The position numbers and the translations under genes were made by a program. From the NCBI RefSeq assembly GCF_030403505.1, contig NZ_JAUEMJ010000003.1, forward strand, positions 124,001 through 188,000: 64,000 nucleotides of DNA, in the 5' to 3' direction. Numbering within the stretch: position 1 is the first letter of the stretch; each line of letters starts with the position of its first letter. Shown here in pieces: positions 54,117 through 63,132 of this stretch. The DNA is from Glycomyces tritici. Its GTDB lineage: Bacteria > Actinomycetota > Actinomycetes > Mycobacteriales > Micromonosporaceae. The notes beneath the pieces are model-generated. The model saw nothing but the letters and a program-made list of their open reading frames with translations. It made no database searches and was not told the origin of the DNA.

Positions 54117-54623
54117 ATGGACGGCCGTGACTACTTGGCCGACCTGTTGGGTAACGTTCCGGAGTGGCAGGCTCGCGCATTGTGCGCGCAGACCGATCCG
54201 GAGGCGTTCTTCCCCGAAAAAGGGGGCTCCACGCGGGATGCGAAACGCATCTGCGCGCGGTGCGAGGTCAAAGAGAACTGTCTGCAGTACGCACTCGACC
54301 ACGATGAGCGCTTCGGCATCTGGGGCGGGCTCTCCGAACGGGAGCGCCGCAAGATCAAACGCCAGGCGCGCGAAGCGGCAAGGCGGCGCACCGAGCGCCT
54401 GCCGGTGGTGGTGTGTTTCCCGAGCCCGATGATCAACCCCGCGCTGGCGTCAGAGGTCGTCTTCGCGGCAGAGCAGCGCCACGCCGAGCCCGTCCTGGTC
54501 GGCGGCGGCATCGGCGCCCAGGTGGGACTGCTGGAGGAGCTGGTCGGCGCCCGCATGCCCGCTCCGGTCGGCGAACTCGCGGAGGAACCGGTCGTGCAGG
54601 AGCGCATTCCGGTCGCCGCATAA
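54117..54623 (+). CDS. whiB: WhiB-family iron-sulfur regulator, WhiB2/WhmD type
   Basis: A 168-residue Wbl protein. Four cysteines (Cys23, Cys46, Cys49, Cys55) bind the [4Fe-4S] cluster; the GIWGGLSERERR turn near 68-79 and the following Arg/Lys tract KRQAREAARRR contact sigma factor and DNA. Residues 100-168 are an unusual Ala/Val/Glu-rich extension (FPSPMINPALASEVVF...) absent from short Wbl proteins. Neighbouring genes match the whiB2 locus of Mycobacterium, where the protein governs septation and division. GAGGAGG lies about 8 nt before ATG 54117. A perfect palindrome terminates it. Confidence 0.9.
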   Translation: MDGRDYLADLLGNVPEWQARALCAQTDPEAFFPEKGGSTRDAKRICARCEVKENCLQYALDHDERFGIWGGLSERERRKIKRQAREAARRRTERLPVVVCFPSPMINPALASEVVFAAEQRHAEPVLVGGGIGAQVGLLEELVGARMPAPVGELAEEPVVQERIPVAA

Positions 54624-54647
54624 GCACATCCCTACGAGCGAGCGGCG

Positions 54648-54673
54648 GGGGCGGGACATCGATGTCCCGCCCC
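54648..54673 (+). terminator. perfect palindromic terminator
   Basis: GGGGCGGGACATC (54648-54660) is followed directly by its complement (54661-54673), 25 nt after the whiB stop. It may also serve the convergent gene. Confidence 0.75.
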
Positions 54674-54816
54674 TGCGCCGCTGCAAGACCGGTCCCCACT
54701 CCGTGCCCCGCGAAACATGAAACGGGATATTCCCGATTTGTCCCTTAGGGGCCCCCTGGTTTAACTCTATGTCCCGGGTGCGACACGAACCGTTTCGAAC
54801 AAGAAGCGAGCCGGCC

Positions 54817-55248
54817 TCAGAACTCCAGGTCCTCGGGCGGCAGGTTCAGCAGGGACGCCAGCTGCTCGGCCAGCACCGACCGCACCAGCCCCTCCATCTC
54901 CGCCTTGCCCTCGGCCCGCAGCTCGATCGGCCTGCGGTACAGCACGATCCGCGGCGAGGCCGCCACGGTGCCCGGCTGCGCCGGGTACAGCTTCGAGAGC
55001 GGCACCCCGCGGTCCTCCACGATGTCCGCGTCGTAGTGCTGCGACTCCGGCGGCACCTCGTCGACGGCGAACTCGATGTGCCGCAGATCCGTGAACTTCG
55101 AACCCAGCGACTCCGCCAGACGGCGCTCGATCTCGACCACCGAATCCATCACCAGCGCGTCGAACTGCTCGACGTGCGTGCGACGCAGCGGCAGGGCGCG
55201 GGGCGCCAGCGGCCCCCGCATCCCCCGTCCGTGTCGATCTCTGCGCAT
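54817..55248 (-). CDS. zincin-like metallopeptidase family protein, active site absent (Rv3259-like)
   Basis: A 143-residue protein aligned by layout with the small zincin-like family found next to whiB2. It has a basic Arg-rich start, a long helix FDALVMDSVVEIERRL near 28-43, IEFAVDEVPP near 57-66, IVLYRRPIE near 101-109 and the final helix LVRSVLAEQLASLLNL. Family members outside this locus have HExxH in the last helix; here no His is present, so peptidase activity is unlikely. TATGGT just upstream of ATG 55248 suggests leaderless translation. It diverges from the DUF3499 gene. Confidence 0.75.
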   Translation of the reverse strand: MRRDRHGRGMRGPLAPRALPLRRTHVEQFDALVMDSVVEIERRLAESLGSKFTDLRHIEFAVDEVPPESQHYDADIVEDRGVPLSKLYPAQPGTVAASPRIVLYRRPIELRAEGKAEMEGLVRSVLAEQLASLLNLPPEDLEF

Positions 55249-55369
55249 GGGGAAACCATAGCGTTCGCGCCCGACGAATTCGGTCCCCGCGATCGCGATC
55301 CGGACAATTCCGCATCGGACCACAGTTCAGCGCCGCTGACTTCGCCACCGCGAGTGGTAGTTTCGTGGG

Positions 55370-55810
55370 GTGAGGTCGGATCGGCGTTGCTCCCGGAACG
55401 GCTGCCGCCAGCCTGCGGTGGCCACTTTGACATATATCTACTCGGATTCGACGGCTGTGGTCGGCCCGCTCTCCACGACGCGGGAACCCCACAGCTATGA
55501 CCTGTGTGATGCGCACGCCCGGCGCCTCACCGTGCCCCATGGTTGGGAACTGGTCCGCCATCAAGGCGATTACACGGTGCCCATGCCCACCGACGACGAC
55601 CTGGTCGCCCTGGCCAACGCCGTGCGGGAAGCCGCCGTGGGCGACAGGCACGAGCTGGAGCCGCCGGGCGCCGAACCGGCCCCGATGTCCGGGAGCCGGT
55701 ACGACGACACGGATGCGTCTCCGCGCCAAGGGCTCCGCCCCGCCGCGCCCCAGATCGGTGCCAGGCGTCACCTCCGGGTGGTGTCCGGAGACGAGGACCT
55801 ACAGCGCTAG
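55370..55810 (+). CDS. DUF3499 protein
   Basis: A 146-residue actinobacterial protein with an N-terminal zinc-ribbon-like domain: CSRNGC (7-12), then ATLTYIYSDSTAVVGPL and LCDAHARRLTVPHGW near 45-59, giving Cys-Cys...Cys-His ligands. The C-terminal half is acidic, Pro-rich and probably disordered. It is the Rv3258c counterpart by position. GTG 55370 directly follows GGGG; TAGTTT (55359-55364) fits a -10 box for a leaderless mRNA. It starts the run toward manB (108 bp). Confidence 0.85.
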   Translation: MRSDRRCSRNGCRQPAVATLTYIYSDSTAVVGPLSTTREPHSYDLCDAHARRLTVPHGWELVRHQGDYTVPMPTDDDLVALANAVREAAVGDRHELEPPGAEPAPMSGSRYDDTDASPRQGLRPAAPQIGARRHLRVVSGDEDLQR

Positions 55811-55918
55811 TCTCGTCACGGGGCGGCCTCTGCGCAGTGCACGATCTCGGCTCGCAAGCTTCGCCGAGCGCCGGGCGTCTCCCCACCGGACCCGCAACAC
55901 CGGAAAGGCGGCAACTGA

Positions 55919-57298
55919 GTGGCACCCAGACTCAGCGATTTCGTAAAGGCCTACGACGTGCGCGGACTTGTCGGTTCGCAGCTCACACCCGAGGTCATGG
56001 AAGCCATCGGTGCGGCCGCAGTGGCCGTCACCGGGGAGCGGACCTGGGCTGTCGGGCACGACATGCGCGACTCCGGCCCCGGCTTCGCCGAAGCCTTCGC
56101 GCGCGGCGCGACCAAGGCCGGCGCGGACGTCATCGAGGCCGGGCTCTGCTCGACCGACATGGTCTACTTCATCGCCGGCCAGCGCGATGTCGCCGGCGCG
56201 ATGTTCACCGCCAGCCACAACCCGGCCGAATACAACGGCCTGAAGATGTGCCTCCCCGGGGCCCGCCCGATCGGCCTCGACACCGGTCTGGCGGACATCC
56301 GCGACAAGGCCCAGGCGATCCTCGACGGCGAGCCCGCACCTGAGGCGGACGCACCCGGAACGGTCACGCGCGAGGACTTCCTCGCGTCCTACGCCGCGTA
56401 CATGCGCGAGCTCGTGGACCTCTCGGGCATCCGCCCGCTCAAGATCGTGGTCGACGCGGGCAACGGCATGGGCGGCCACACCGTCCCCGCCGTCCTGGGC
56501 GACCAGCTCCTCGCCGCGCTGCCGCTGGAGATCGACGAGCTGTACTTCGAGCTCGACGGCACCTTCCCCAACCACGAGGCGAACCCGCTGGAGCCGGCGA
56601 ACATCGTCGACCTCCAGGCCCGCGTCCGGGAAGTGGGCGCCGACCTCGGCCTGGCCTTCGACGGCGACGCCGACCGTTGCTTCGTCGTGGACGCTGACGG
56701 CGAGCCCGTCACCCCCTCGGCGATCACCGCGCTCATCGCCACCCGCGAGCTGGCCAAGCACCCCGGCAGCGCTGTCTGCCACAACCTCATTACCTCGAAG
56801 GCCGTCCCCGAGATCATCGCCGAGCACGGCGGCCGGCCGCTGCGCACCCGCGTCGGCCACTCCTACATCAAGGCCGTCATGGCCGATGAGGACGCGGTCT
56901 TCGGCGGGGAGCACTCCGGGCACTACTACTTTCGGGACTTCTGGTTCGCCGACACGGGCATGCTCGCCGCGCTGCACGTCCTGGCCGCCGTCGGCGAAGG
57001 CGACCGCAGCGCCTCGGATCTCGCGAACGAGTTCGTGCGCTACACGCCCTCCGGCGAGATCAACTCGAAGGTCGCCGACCCGCACGCGAAGATCGAAGAG
57101 GTCGCCGCGCAGTACGCTGCGCGAGAAGGCGTCACGACGGACCGCCTGGACGGCCTCACGATCATGCTCGAAGACGGCTCGTGGGCCAACCTGCGCCCGT
57201 CCAACACCGAACCGCTGCTGCGCCTCAACGCCGAGGGCCCCGACCAGGCGTCCATGGAGCGGCTGCGGGACGACATCCTCCGCACCGTAAGGAACTAG
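55919..57298 (+). CDS. manB: phosphomannomutase/phosphoglucomutase
   Basis: A 459-residue alpha-D-phosphohexomutase converting mannose-6-phosphate to mannose-1-phosphate. VKAYDVRG starts the fold, TASHNP holds the phosphoserine (Ser99), and DGDADRC near 245 is the Mg2+ loop. GGEHSGH near 327 is the sugar-specificity loop and RPSNTEPLLR near 427 binds phosphate. It feeds ManC. GTG 55919 follows GGAAAGG. It is followed after 3 nt by the Trm112-like gene, forming an operon toward the SIS gene. Confidence 0.95.
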   Translation: MAPRLSDFVKAYDVRGLVGSQLTPEVMEAIGAAAVAVTGERTWAVGHDMRDSGPGFAEAFARGATKAGADVIEAGLCSTDMVYFIAGQRDVAGAMFTASHNPAEYNGLKMCLPGARPIGLDTGLADIRDKAQAILDGEPAPEADAPGTVTREDFLASYAAYMRELVDLSGIRPLKIVVDAGNGMGGHTVPAVLGDQLLAALPLEIDELYFELDGTFPNHEANPLEPANIVDLQARVREVGADLGLAFDGDADRCFVVDADGEPVTPSAITALIATRELAKHPGSAVCHNLITSKAVPEIIAEHGGRPLRTRVGHSYIKAVMADEDAVFGGEHSGHYYFRDFWFADTGMLAALHVLAAVGEGDRSASDLANEFVRYTPSGEINSKVADPHAKIEEVAAQYAAREGVTTDRLDGLTIMLEDGSWANLRPSNTEPLLRLNAEGPDQASMERLRDDILRTVRN

Positions 57299-57301
57299 CC
57301 C

Positions 57302-57475
57302 ATGCCCGCCACCGCGCCCAAGCCAGTGCTCCTCGAACTGCTGCGCTGCCCTGAGCCCCACCACGCCCCGCTCTCGTACGACCGCGAGGCGAACGCGCTC
57401 ACCTGCTCGGAGTGCGCCAAGGTCTTCCGCGTCGAGGACGGCATCCCCGTGATGCTCCTCGACGGCCCGGAGTAG
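57302..57475 (+). CDS. Trm112-family (UPF0434-like) zinc-ribbon protein, 57 residues
   Basis: A tiny but well-marked protein: LLELLRCPEPHHAPL, LTCSECAKVFRVEDGIPVML. One cysteine in RCPEP and two in CSEC form most of a zinc ribbon; the first pair is CPEPHH rather than CPxC, so a His may replace a Cys. Trm112 proteins activate methyltransferases; the bacterial role is unclear. The gene begins 3 nt after manB, is in the same direction and has the usual G/C third-position bias. Confidence 0.85.
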   Translation: MPATAPKPVLLELLRCPEPHHAPLSYDREANALTCSECAKVFRVEDGIPVMLLDGPE

Positions 57476-57495
57476 CCCGCACCCGCCTTCCGGGG

Positions 57496-57623
57496 CAGTG
57501 CGGAAGCACCGCGGCGACGCCGGCGAGCCGCACCCGAGCACCGCGGCGGCGCCTGCAGACCGCACGTGAGTACCGCGGCGAGACGTGCGCGCCGCACCCG
57601 AGTACCGTCCGGCAACGAAGCGA
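57496..57623 (+). repeat. four 32-bp degenerate tandem repeats
   Basis: Units start at 57496, 57528, 57560 and 57592 and share CCGCACCCGAGTACCGCGGCG-like sequence with increasing drift at both ends. They fill most of the 183-bp gap between the Trm112-like and SIS genes and end 36 bp before the SIS start codon. Confidence 0.75.
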
Positions 57624-57658
57624 ACCGCCCAGGGCCGCAGGCCAAGGAGGAGTACAGC

Positions 57659-58852
57659 ATGGGTCTTGAGGACGACGGCCTCGCCGGGATCACCGGCGAC
57701 CGGCTCCCCGACGAGCGACGTATCGAAGGCGACCTGAGCGAGTCGATCCGGCCCGGCGGCGCCCTGTGGGCGCTCGCCTCGGCCGGGCCGCAGCTGCGCG
57801 AATCGGCCGCGCTCGCCGCCGACGCCGGCCTCACCGCGCTCGCCGAGGAGGGCCGCCCCCGGGCGGTCGTCGTCGCGGGCGTCGGCACCGCCGCGCGCAC
57901 CGGCGACATCCTCGCCACCGTGGCCGGCCCCCGCTGCCCCGTGCCGATCCTGGGGCACCGGTCCGCCGGCGTCCCCGGCTGGGTCGGCGCGGCCGACGTG
58001 GTCATCGCCGTCTCGGCTTCAGGGCGCAGCCCGGAGGCGCTCGCCGCCGCCGAGGCCGCCGCCCGCCGCGGCGCGCGCCTGGTCGCCATCGGCGCCCCCG
58101 ACTCGGAGCTGCAGGCCCTCGCCGAGCGCGCCCGCGCCTCGTTCGTGGCCGTGCCGCGCCGCGCCCCCGCGCGCCTGAGCCTGTGGGCGCTCACCGTCCC
58201 GGTCCTCATGGCCGCCAGGGAACTCGGGCTCGTGAACCTCGTGGAGGCCGACATCGCCGAGACGGCGCGGCGCCTCGACGAGGACGCCGAGCGCTGCCGC
58301 CCCGACGCCGACGCGTACGTGAACCCGGCGAAGGAACTGGCGATGAACCTGGCCGGGTCGATCCCCGTGGTGTGGGGTTCGAGCCCGCTCGCGGGCGTCG
58401 CGGCCCGCCGCTTCGGCGACATGCTCGCCGCGAACTCCCGCTACCCGGTGGTCTCCGGTGAGCTCGGCGAGGTCGGCCGCGGTCGCGTGGGCCTCCTCGA
58501 CGGCGTGTTCGGCTCGCTCGCCGAGGGTCAGACGGACATCTTCGCCGACCCCGAGGACTCCGAGCTCACCCGCCTGCGGATCGTGCTCATGCGCGACGAC
58601 GGCCTCGACGGCGACGACACCGGCCCCATGCCGGACGTGCGCCGGGCCGAAGCCGTCGCCGACCTGGCCTCCCGCCGCGGCGTCCGCTGCGACGTGCTCC
58701 CCGCCGAGGGCGGCTGCTCGCTCGAGCGGCTCGCCTCCCTCATCGCCGTCCCCGACTTCGCGTCGGTGTACCTGGCGCTCGCCCACGGCCTCGACCCGAT
58801 GCGCGTCCCGGCCGTCTCCGAGATGAAGGACGCCACCCTCGGATCGGATTAG
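57659..58852 (+). CDS. SIS-domain protein, phosphoglucose/phosphomannose isomerase-like (Rv3256c type)
   Basis: A 397-residue double-SIS protein. PRAVVVAGVGTAARTGDIL near 65-83 and VVIAVSASGRSPEALAAAEAAARRGARLVAIGA near 113-145 form the first SIS domain (Ser-rich phosphosugar loop SASGRS). IPVVWGSSPLAGVAARRFGDML near 235-256 and VFGSLAEGQTDIFAD are in the second. Members of this group are related to the bifunctional PGI/PMI C-terminal domain, but actinobacterial ones beside manA/manB may be regulatory. AAGGAGG precedes ATG 57659. An intrinsic terminator follows. Confidence 0.88.
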   Translation: MGLEDDGLAGITGDRLPDERRIEGDLSESIRPGGALWALASAGPQLRESAALAADAGLTALAEEGRPRAVVVAGVGTAARTGDILATVAGPRCPVPILGHRSAGVPGWVGAADVVIAVSASGRSPEALAAAEAAARRGARLVAIGAPDSELQALAERARASFVAVPRRAPARLSLWALTVPVLMAARELGLVNLVEADIAETARRLDEDAERCRPDADAYVNPAKELAMNLAGSIPVVWGSSPLAGVAARRFGDMLAANSRYPVVSGELGEVGRGRVGLLDGVFGSLAEGQTDIFADPEDSELTRLRIVLMRDDGLDGDDTGPMPDVRRAEAVADLASRRGVRCDVLPAEGGCSLERLASLIAVPDFASVYLALAHGLDPMRVPAVSEMKDATLGSD

Positions 58853-58879
58853 CGGTTCAGCAAGGGCTGCAACGCTTGC

Positions 58880-58912
58880 AAGGCCGCGGACGGCATCGTC
58901 GTCCGCGGCCTT
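58880..58912 (+). terminator. intrinsic terminator between SIS gene and manA
   Basis: 13-bp arms AAGGCCGCGGACG (58880-58892) and complement (58900-58912) end in TT. It separates the manB-SIS unit from manA, which must have its own promoter. Confidence 0.8.
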
Positions 58913-59004
58913 CCGCGTCCCGTGCCCGGACGGGCCGGGGTGGCGGGCCGCGCGGGCCGAACCGTTAGAGTTGAGGCCTTCAACCCGAACAGTGAGGAGC
59001 GGCG

Positions 59005-60153
59005 GTGCAGGGGCTCTACGGTGTCATCCGCAACTACGCGTGGGGATCGCAAGTCGACATCGCCCAGTTGCAAGGCCGGGAGGTGCCCGCCGACCTCCCC
59101 GAAGCCGAGGAATGGCTCGGCGCCCACCACAGCGCCCCCTCGACCCTCCACGACGGCCGCCCCCTGGACGACGCCATCGCCTCCGCGCCCGCCGAGATGC
59201 TCGGCCGGCGCGCGCTCGACCGCTTCGGCCCGAAGCTGCCGTTCCTGCTGAAGCTGCTCGCGGCCGGGAAGCCCCTGTCGCTCCAGGCGCACCCGAACCT
59301 GCGCCAGGCCAACTCGGGCCACCAGCGCGAGATGCGCATCGGCATCGACATGGCCTACCGCAACTACGTGGACGACAACCACAAGCCCGAACTCCTGGTG
59401 GCGCTCACCGAGTTCCGCGCGATGTGCGGCTTCCGCGACCCGCTCGCGGCCGCCGCGGACATCGAGGCGCTCGGCGTCCCCGAGCTCGCGGCGCTGTGCG
59501 CGACCCTGCGCGACCCGAAGGCCGGCCTGCGCCGGGCCGTCCCGGACCTGCTGGGGCTCGGGCGCGAGGAGTGCCGGGGCATCATCGACGCCGCCGCGAA
59601 GGCCGCCGCCGAGCTGGCGACCGCAGACGCAGCCGACCTTGTGAACCTGGCCCGCTCCTACCCCGACGACCCCGGCGTCCTGGTCAGCCTGCTGCTCAAC
59701 CACATCACGCTCCAGCCGGGCGAGGCCGTGTACATGCCCGCGGGGAACCTGCACGCCTACCTCAAGGGGTTCGGCGTGGAGATCATGGCCGCGAGCGACA
59801 ACGTGCTGCGCGGCGGCCTCACGAACAAGCGCGTGGACGTGCCCGAGCTGCTGCGGGTGCTGGACTTCAACGCGATCGACGAGCCCCGGGCGATCGCCGA
59901 GGACGCCGGTCCGGTGCGCTCGTGGCCGGTCCCGATCGAGGACTTCGCGCTGCGGCGCGTCGAACTCACGGGCGACCCGGTCCGGATCGAGGTCGACGGC
60001 CCGCGGATCTGCCTGAGCACGGGCGGCAGCGTCACGGTCGCGGACGACCAGGGCGAGGTGGCCCTCTCCCCCGGCCGCGCGGCGTTCTCGCCGGGCACGG
60101 CCGGACCGGTCACCGCGAGCGGGAACGGCGAGCTGTTCATCGCCAGCGCGTAA
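59005..60153 (+). CDS. manA: mannose-6-phosphate isomerase, class I
   Basis: A 382-residue cupin-type zinc isomerase linking fructose-6-phosphate to mannose-6-phosphate. IRNYAWGS near 8-15 opens the fold; zinc ligands are in LQAHP near 94-98, HKPELL near 127-132 and AGNLHAYLKGFGVEIMAASDNVLRGG near 250-275, where the catalytic Arg also lies. GTG 59005 follows GAGGAG. With ManB (55919) and ManC (52169) it completes the route to GDP-mannose. A perfect hairpin follows the stop. Confidence 0.95.
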   Translation: MQGLYGVIRNYAWGSQVDIAQLQGREVPADLPEAEEWLGAHHSAPSTLHDGRPLDDAIASAPAEMLGRRALDRFGPKLPFLLKLLAAGKPLSLQAHPNLRQANSGHQREMRIGIDMAYRNYVDDNHKPELLVALTEFRAMCGFRDPLAAAADIEALGVPELAALCATLRDPKAGLRRAVPDLLGLGREECRGIIDAAAKAAAELATADAADLVNLARSYPDDPGVLVSLLLNHITLQPGEAVYMPAGNLHAYLKGFGVEIMAASDNVLRGGLTNKRVDVPELLRVLDFNAIDEPRAIAEDAGPVRSWPVPIEDFALRRVELTGDPVRIEVDGPRICLSTGGSVTVADDQGEVALSPGRAAFSPGTAGPVTASGNGELFIASA

Positions 60154-60168
60154 CCCCCGAAGCGAAAG

Positions 60169-60199
60169 ACCGGCCCCGGCGTGCTCCGCCGGGGCCGGT
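60169..60199. terminator. bidirectional hairpin terminator
   Basis: Perfect 13-bp arms ACCGGCCCCGGCG (60169-60181) and complement (60187-60199) between manA and the convergent GNAT gene. Confidence 0.85.
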
Positions 60200-60242
60200 T
60201 CCCATCGCACTGCGCCGCGGAATGACGCGGGCATCTCGCGTA

Positions 60243-61274
60243 CTAGAGCTTCTTCTGCACGTCCAGGTCGCGGCACAGGGCCCGGTAGCCCATGGCCTCG
60301 TTGATCGCGATCATGTGGTCGTTGACCTCGGCGTTCCACGTGTGGATGTAGCGGATCTGCGGGCGGTACCTGCGCAGCAGCCGCTGGTTGGCGATCTTGA
60401 GGATCACGCCGAGGCGGTGGCCGCGGTGCTTCTCCTCGACGATCGTGTCCTCCTGCCAGGCGTGCAGCTCCTCGCCGGGGACGGTGCCGAGGCCCGACAT
60501 GCCGGCGACCTCGCCGGATTCGACGTGGACCACGGCGGTGATGAACCGGGCCTGGCCGCGTTCGGCGGTCGTCCACTCGAGGTTGCGGATGCGCGCGGCG
60601 TCGTACACCGCGGGCCGGATGTCGAGCTCTTCGCCCATGGGCGGGTCGGTGTACATGCGCTCGTTGAGCGCCGCGTAGTCGTCGATGACCTCGTCGGGGC
60701 AGCGGTCGGTCCACTGCACCAGCTCGTATCCGGCGGCCTTCTGCCAGGCGTCGGCGTAGAGCTTCCCGAGTTCGTCGTCGCCGACGAGGGTGAGGTCGTT
60801 GCGGCGGTGGATCTCCTGGTCGACGGTCTTGTAGCCGCGGGCCTTCGCGAAGTGCTGGCCGGAGTGGTCGAACCGCGGGCCGTCGTCGAGGGAGTCGACG
60901 GCGAAGGCGAGGATCGTGTCCCGGCCGAGCTCGGCGGCCCGCTGCTCGGTGAACTCCAGGAGCGCGGTGCCGATGCCTTCGCGGCGGCGGTCGGGGCGGA
61001 CGTCGAGTTCCAGCTCCAGGAGGTGCTGGTTGTCCTGGTTCGGCATCGAGTACTGGAGGGAGCCGAGGACTTCGCCGTCCTGGACGGCCACGTACCGTTC
61101 GACGTTCAGCGAGTCGGGCCACAGCAGGAGCCGCAGGCGCTGGAAGGCGGGGCTCGGCAGGGGCTCGCCGGGCTGGTCGTGTTCGACGGCGGCGCGCTGG
61201 GCGCGGATCCAGCCGTTGACCAGGTCGCGGTTCAACGGGTCGATCGGGACGATGCGAAGGTCAGGGTTGCTCAC
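60243..61274 (-). CDS. two-domain GNAT N-acetyltransferase
   Basis: A 343-residue protein with tandem GNAT folds, like mycothiol synthase in plan. The first acetyl-CoA site is LDVRPDRRREGIGTALLEF near 90-108. The second is IVEEKHRGHRLGVILKIANQRLL near 276-298 with the following HTWNAEVNDHMIAINEAMGY. No specific family beyond GNAT can be given; it lacks clear MshD-only motifs, so it may acetylate another amine. GTG 61274 follows GGGAAGG. It is preceded on the same strand by a strong promoter and an early intrinsic terminator, a possible attenuation leader. Confidence 0.88.
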   Translation of the reverse strand: MSNPDLRIVPIDPLNRDLVNGWIRAQRAAVEHDQPGEPLPSPAFQRLRLLLWPDSLNVERYVAVQDGEVLGSLQYSMPNQDNQHLLELELDVRPDRRREGIGTALLEFTEQRAAELGRDTILAFAVDSLDDGPRFDHSGQHFAKARGYKTVDQEIHRRNDLTLVGDDELGKLYADAWQKAAGYELVQWTDRCPDEVIDDYAALNERMYTDPPMGEELDIRPAVYDAARIRNLEWTTAERGQARFITAVVHVESGEVAGMSGLGTVPGEELHAWQEDTIVEEKHRGHRLGVILKIANQRLLRRYRPQIRYIHTWNAEVNDHMIAINEAMGYRALCRDLDVQKKL

Positions 61275-61342
61275 GCACTGACCTTCCCGCAGATCGGGAC
61301 GGCTCGCAAACGAATTTCATGATATCGCTTGCCAATTGGGTG

Positions 61343-61380
61343 AAAAATGTGCCGGGCGGCCACCCCAGACCGCCCGGCAC
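61343..61380 (-). terminator. intrinsic terminator upstream of GNAT gene
   Basis: On the minus strand GTGCCGGGCGG (61370-61380) pairs perfectly with CCGCCCGGCAC (61349-61359) across a 10-nt loop, then ATTTTT follows. It is among the most canonical rho-independent terminators in the window, yet no gene ends just before it. Confidence 0.8.
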
Positions 61381-61462
61381 TCCCCCCGGTTTGGTATTCC
61401 CCGGCGTCTCAGTGAAGGTTCCGGACCCTGTGGGCCCTCCCGCATCTCCGTGACGCTGTGTA
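61343..61462 (-). ncRNA. candidate regulatory leader or ~120-nt small RNA
   Basis: Between the promoter at 61469-61496 and the terminator ending at 61343 lies a structured, non-coding-looking stretch. A 5-bp hairpin GGGCC-CACAG-GGUCC sits near 61437-61423. CCGG repeats around GGGGAAUACCAAACC near 61405-61387 could pair with each other or with the terminator arm GUGCCGGGCGG, offering alternative folds. It matches no RNA family with certainty. As the GNAT gene starts 69 nt beyond the terminator on the same strand, it may be a riboswitch-like attenuator; otherwise it is a free small RNA. Confidence 0.45.
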
Positions 61463-61468
61463 TCTGCA

Positions 61469-61496
61469 ATATTACCCACAGCCTCCGCAGTGTCAA
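61469..61496 (-). promoter_or_regulatory. near-consensus promoter on the minus strand
   Basis: TTGACA (61491-61496 on the minus strand) and TAATAT (61469-61474) are spaced by 16 bp, unusually close to the housekeeping consensus for this high-GC DNA. Transcription would start near 61462 and run toward the GNAT gene. Confidence 0.6.
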
Positions 61497-61613
61497 GCAG
61501 AAACACGCGTTGCTGGAAACTTTTTTTCCGCGGCGCCCGGCCGACAGTGCTCCAGGCAGCCGCCGCAGTGGCGTTCTTCAGGTCTTCCAGGCGCGGCGCG
61601 TAGCATTTCCGCC

Positions 61614-63062
<1,449 letters not shown>

Positions 63063-63081
63063 CCGACAGGATCGACGATTC

Positions 63082-63110
63082 CGGCCCGGGCCCTTCGGCC
63101 CGGGCCGTTT
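63082..63110. terminator. intrinsic terminator of ahcY
   Basis: Perfect 11-bp arms CGGCCCGGGCC (63082-63092) and complement (63097-63107) with a CTTC loop are followed by TTT. Confidence 0.85.
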
Positions 63111-63132
63111 CGCGCGGCCTCGGATCCAGGCC

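Noticed and set aside
61500..61613. SAH riboswitch before ahcY
   Set aside because: No match to the conserved SAH-riboswitch core was seen, and the transcript seems to begin at or next to the ATG.
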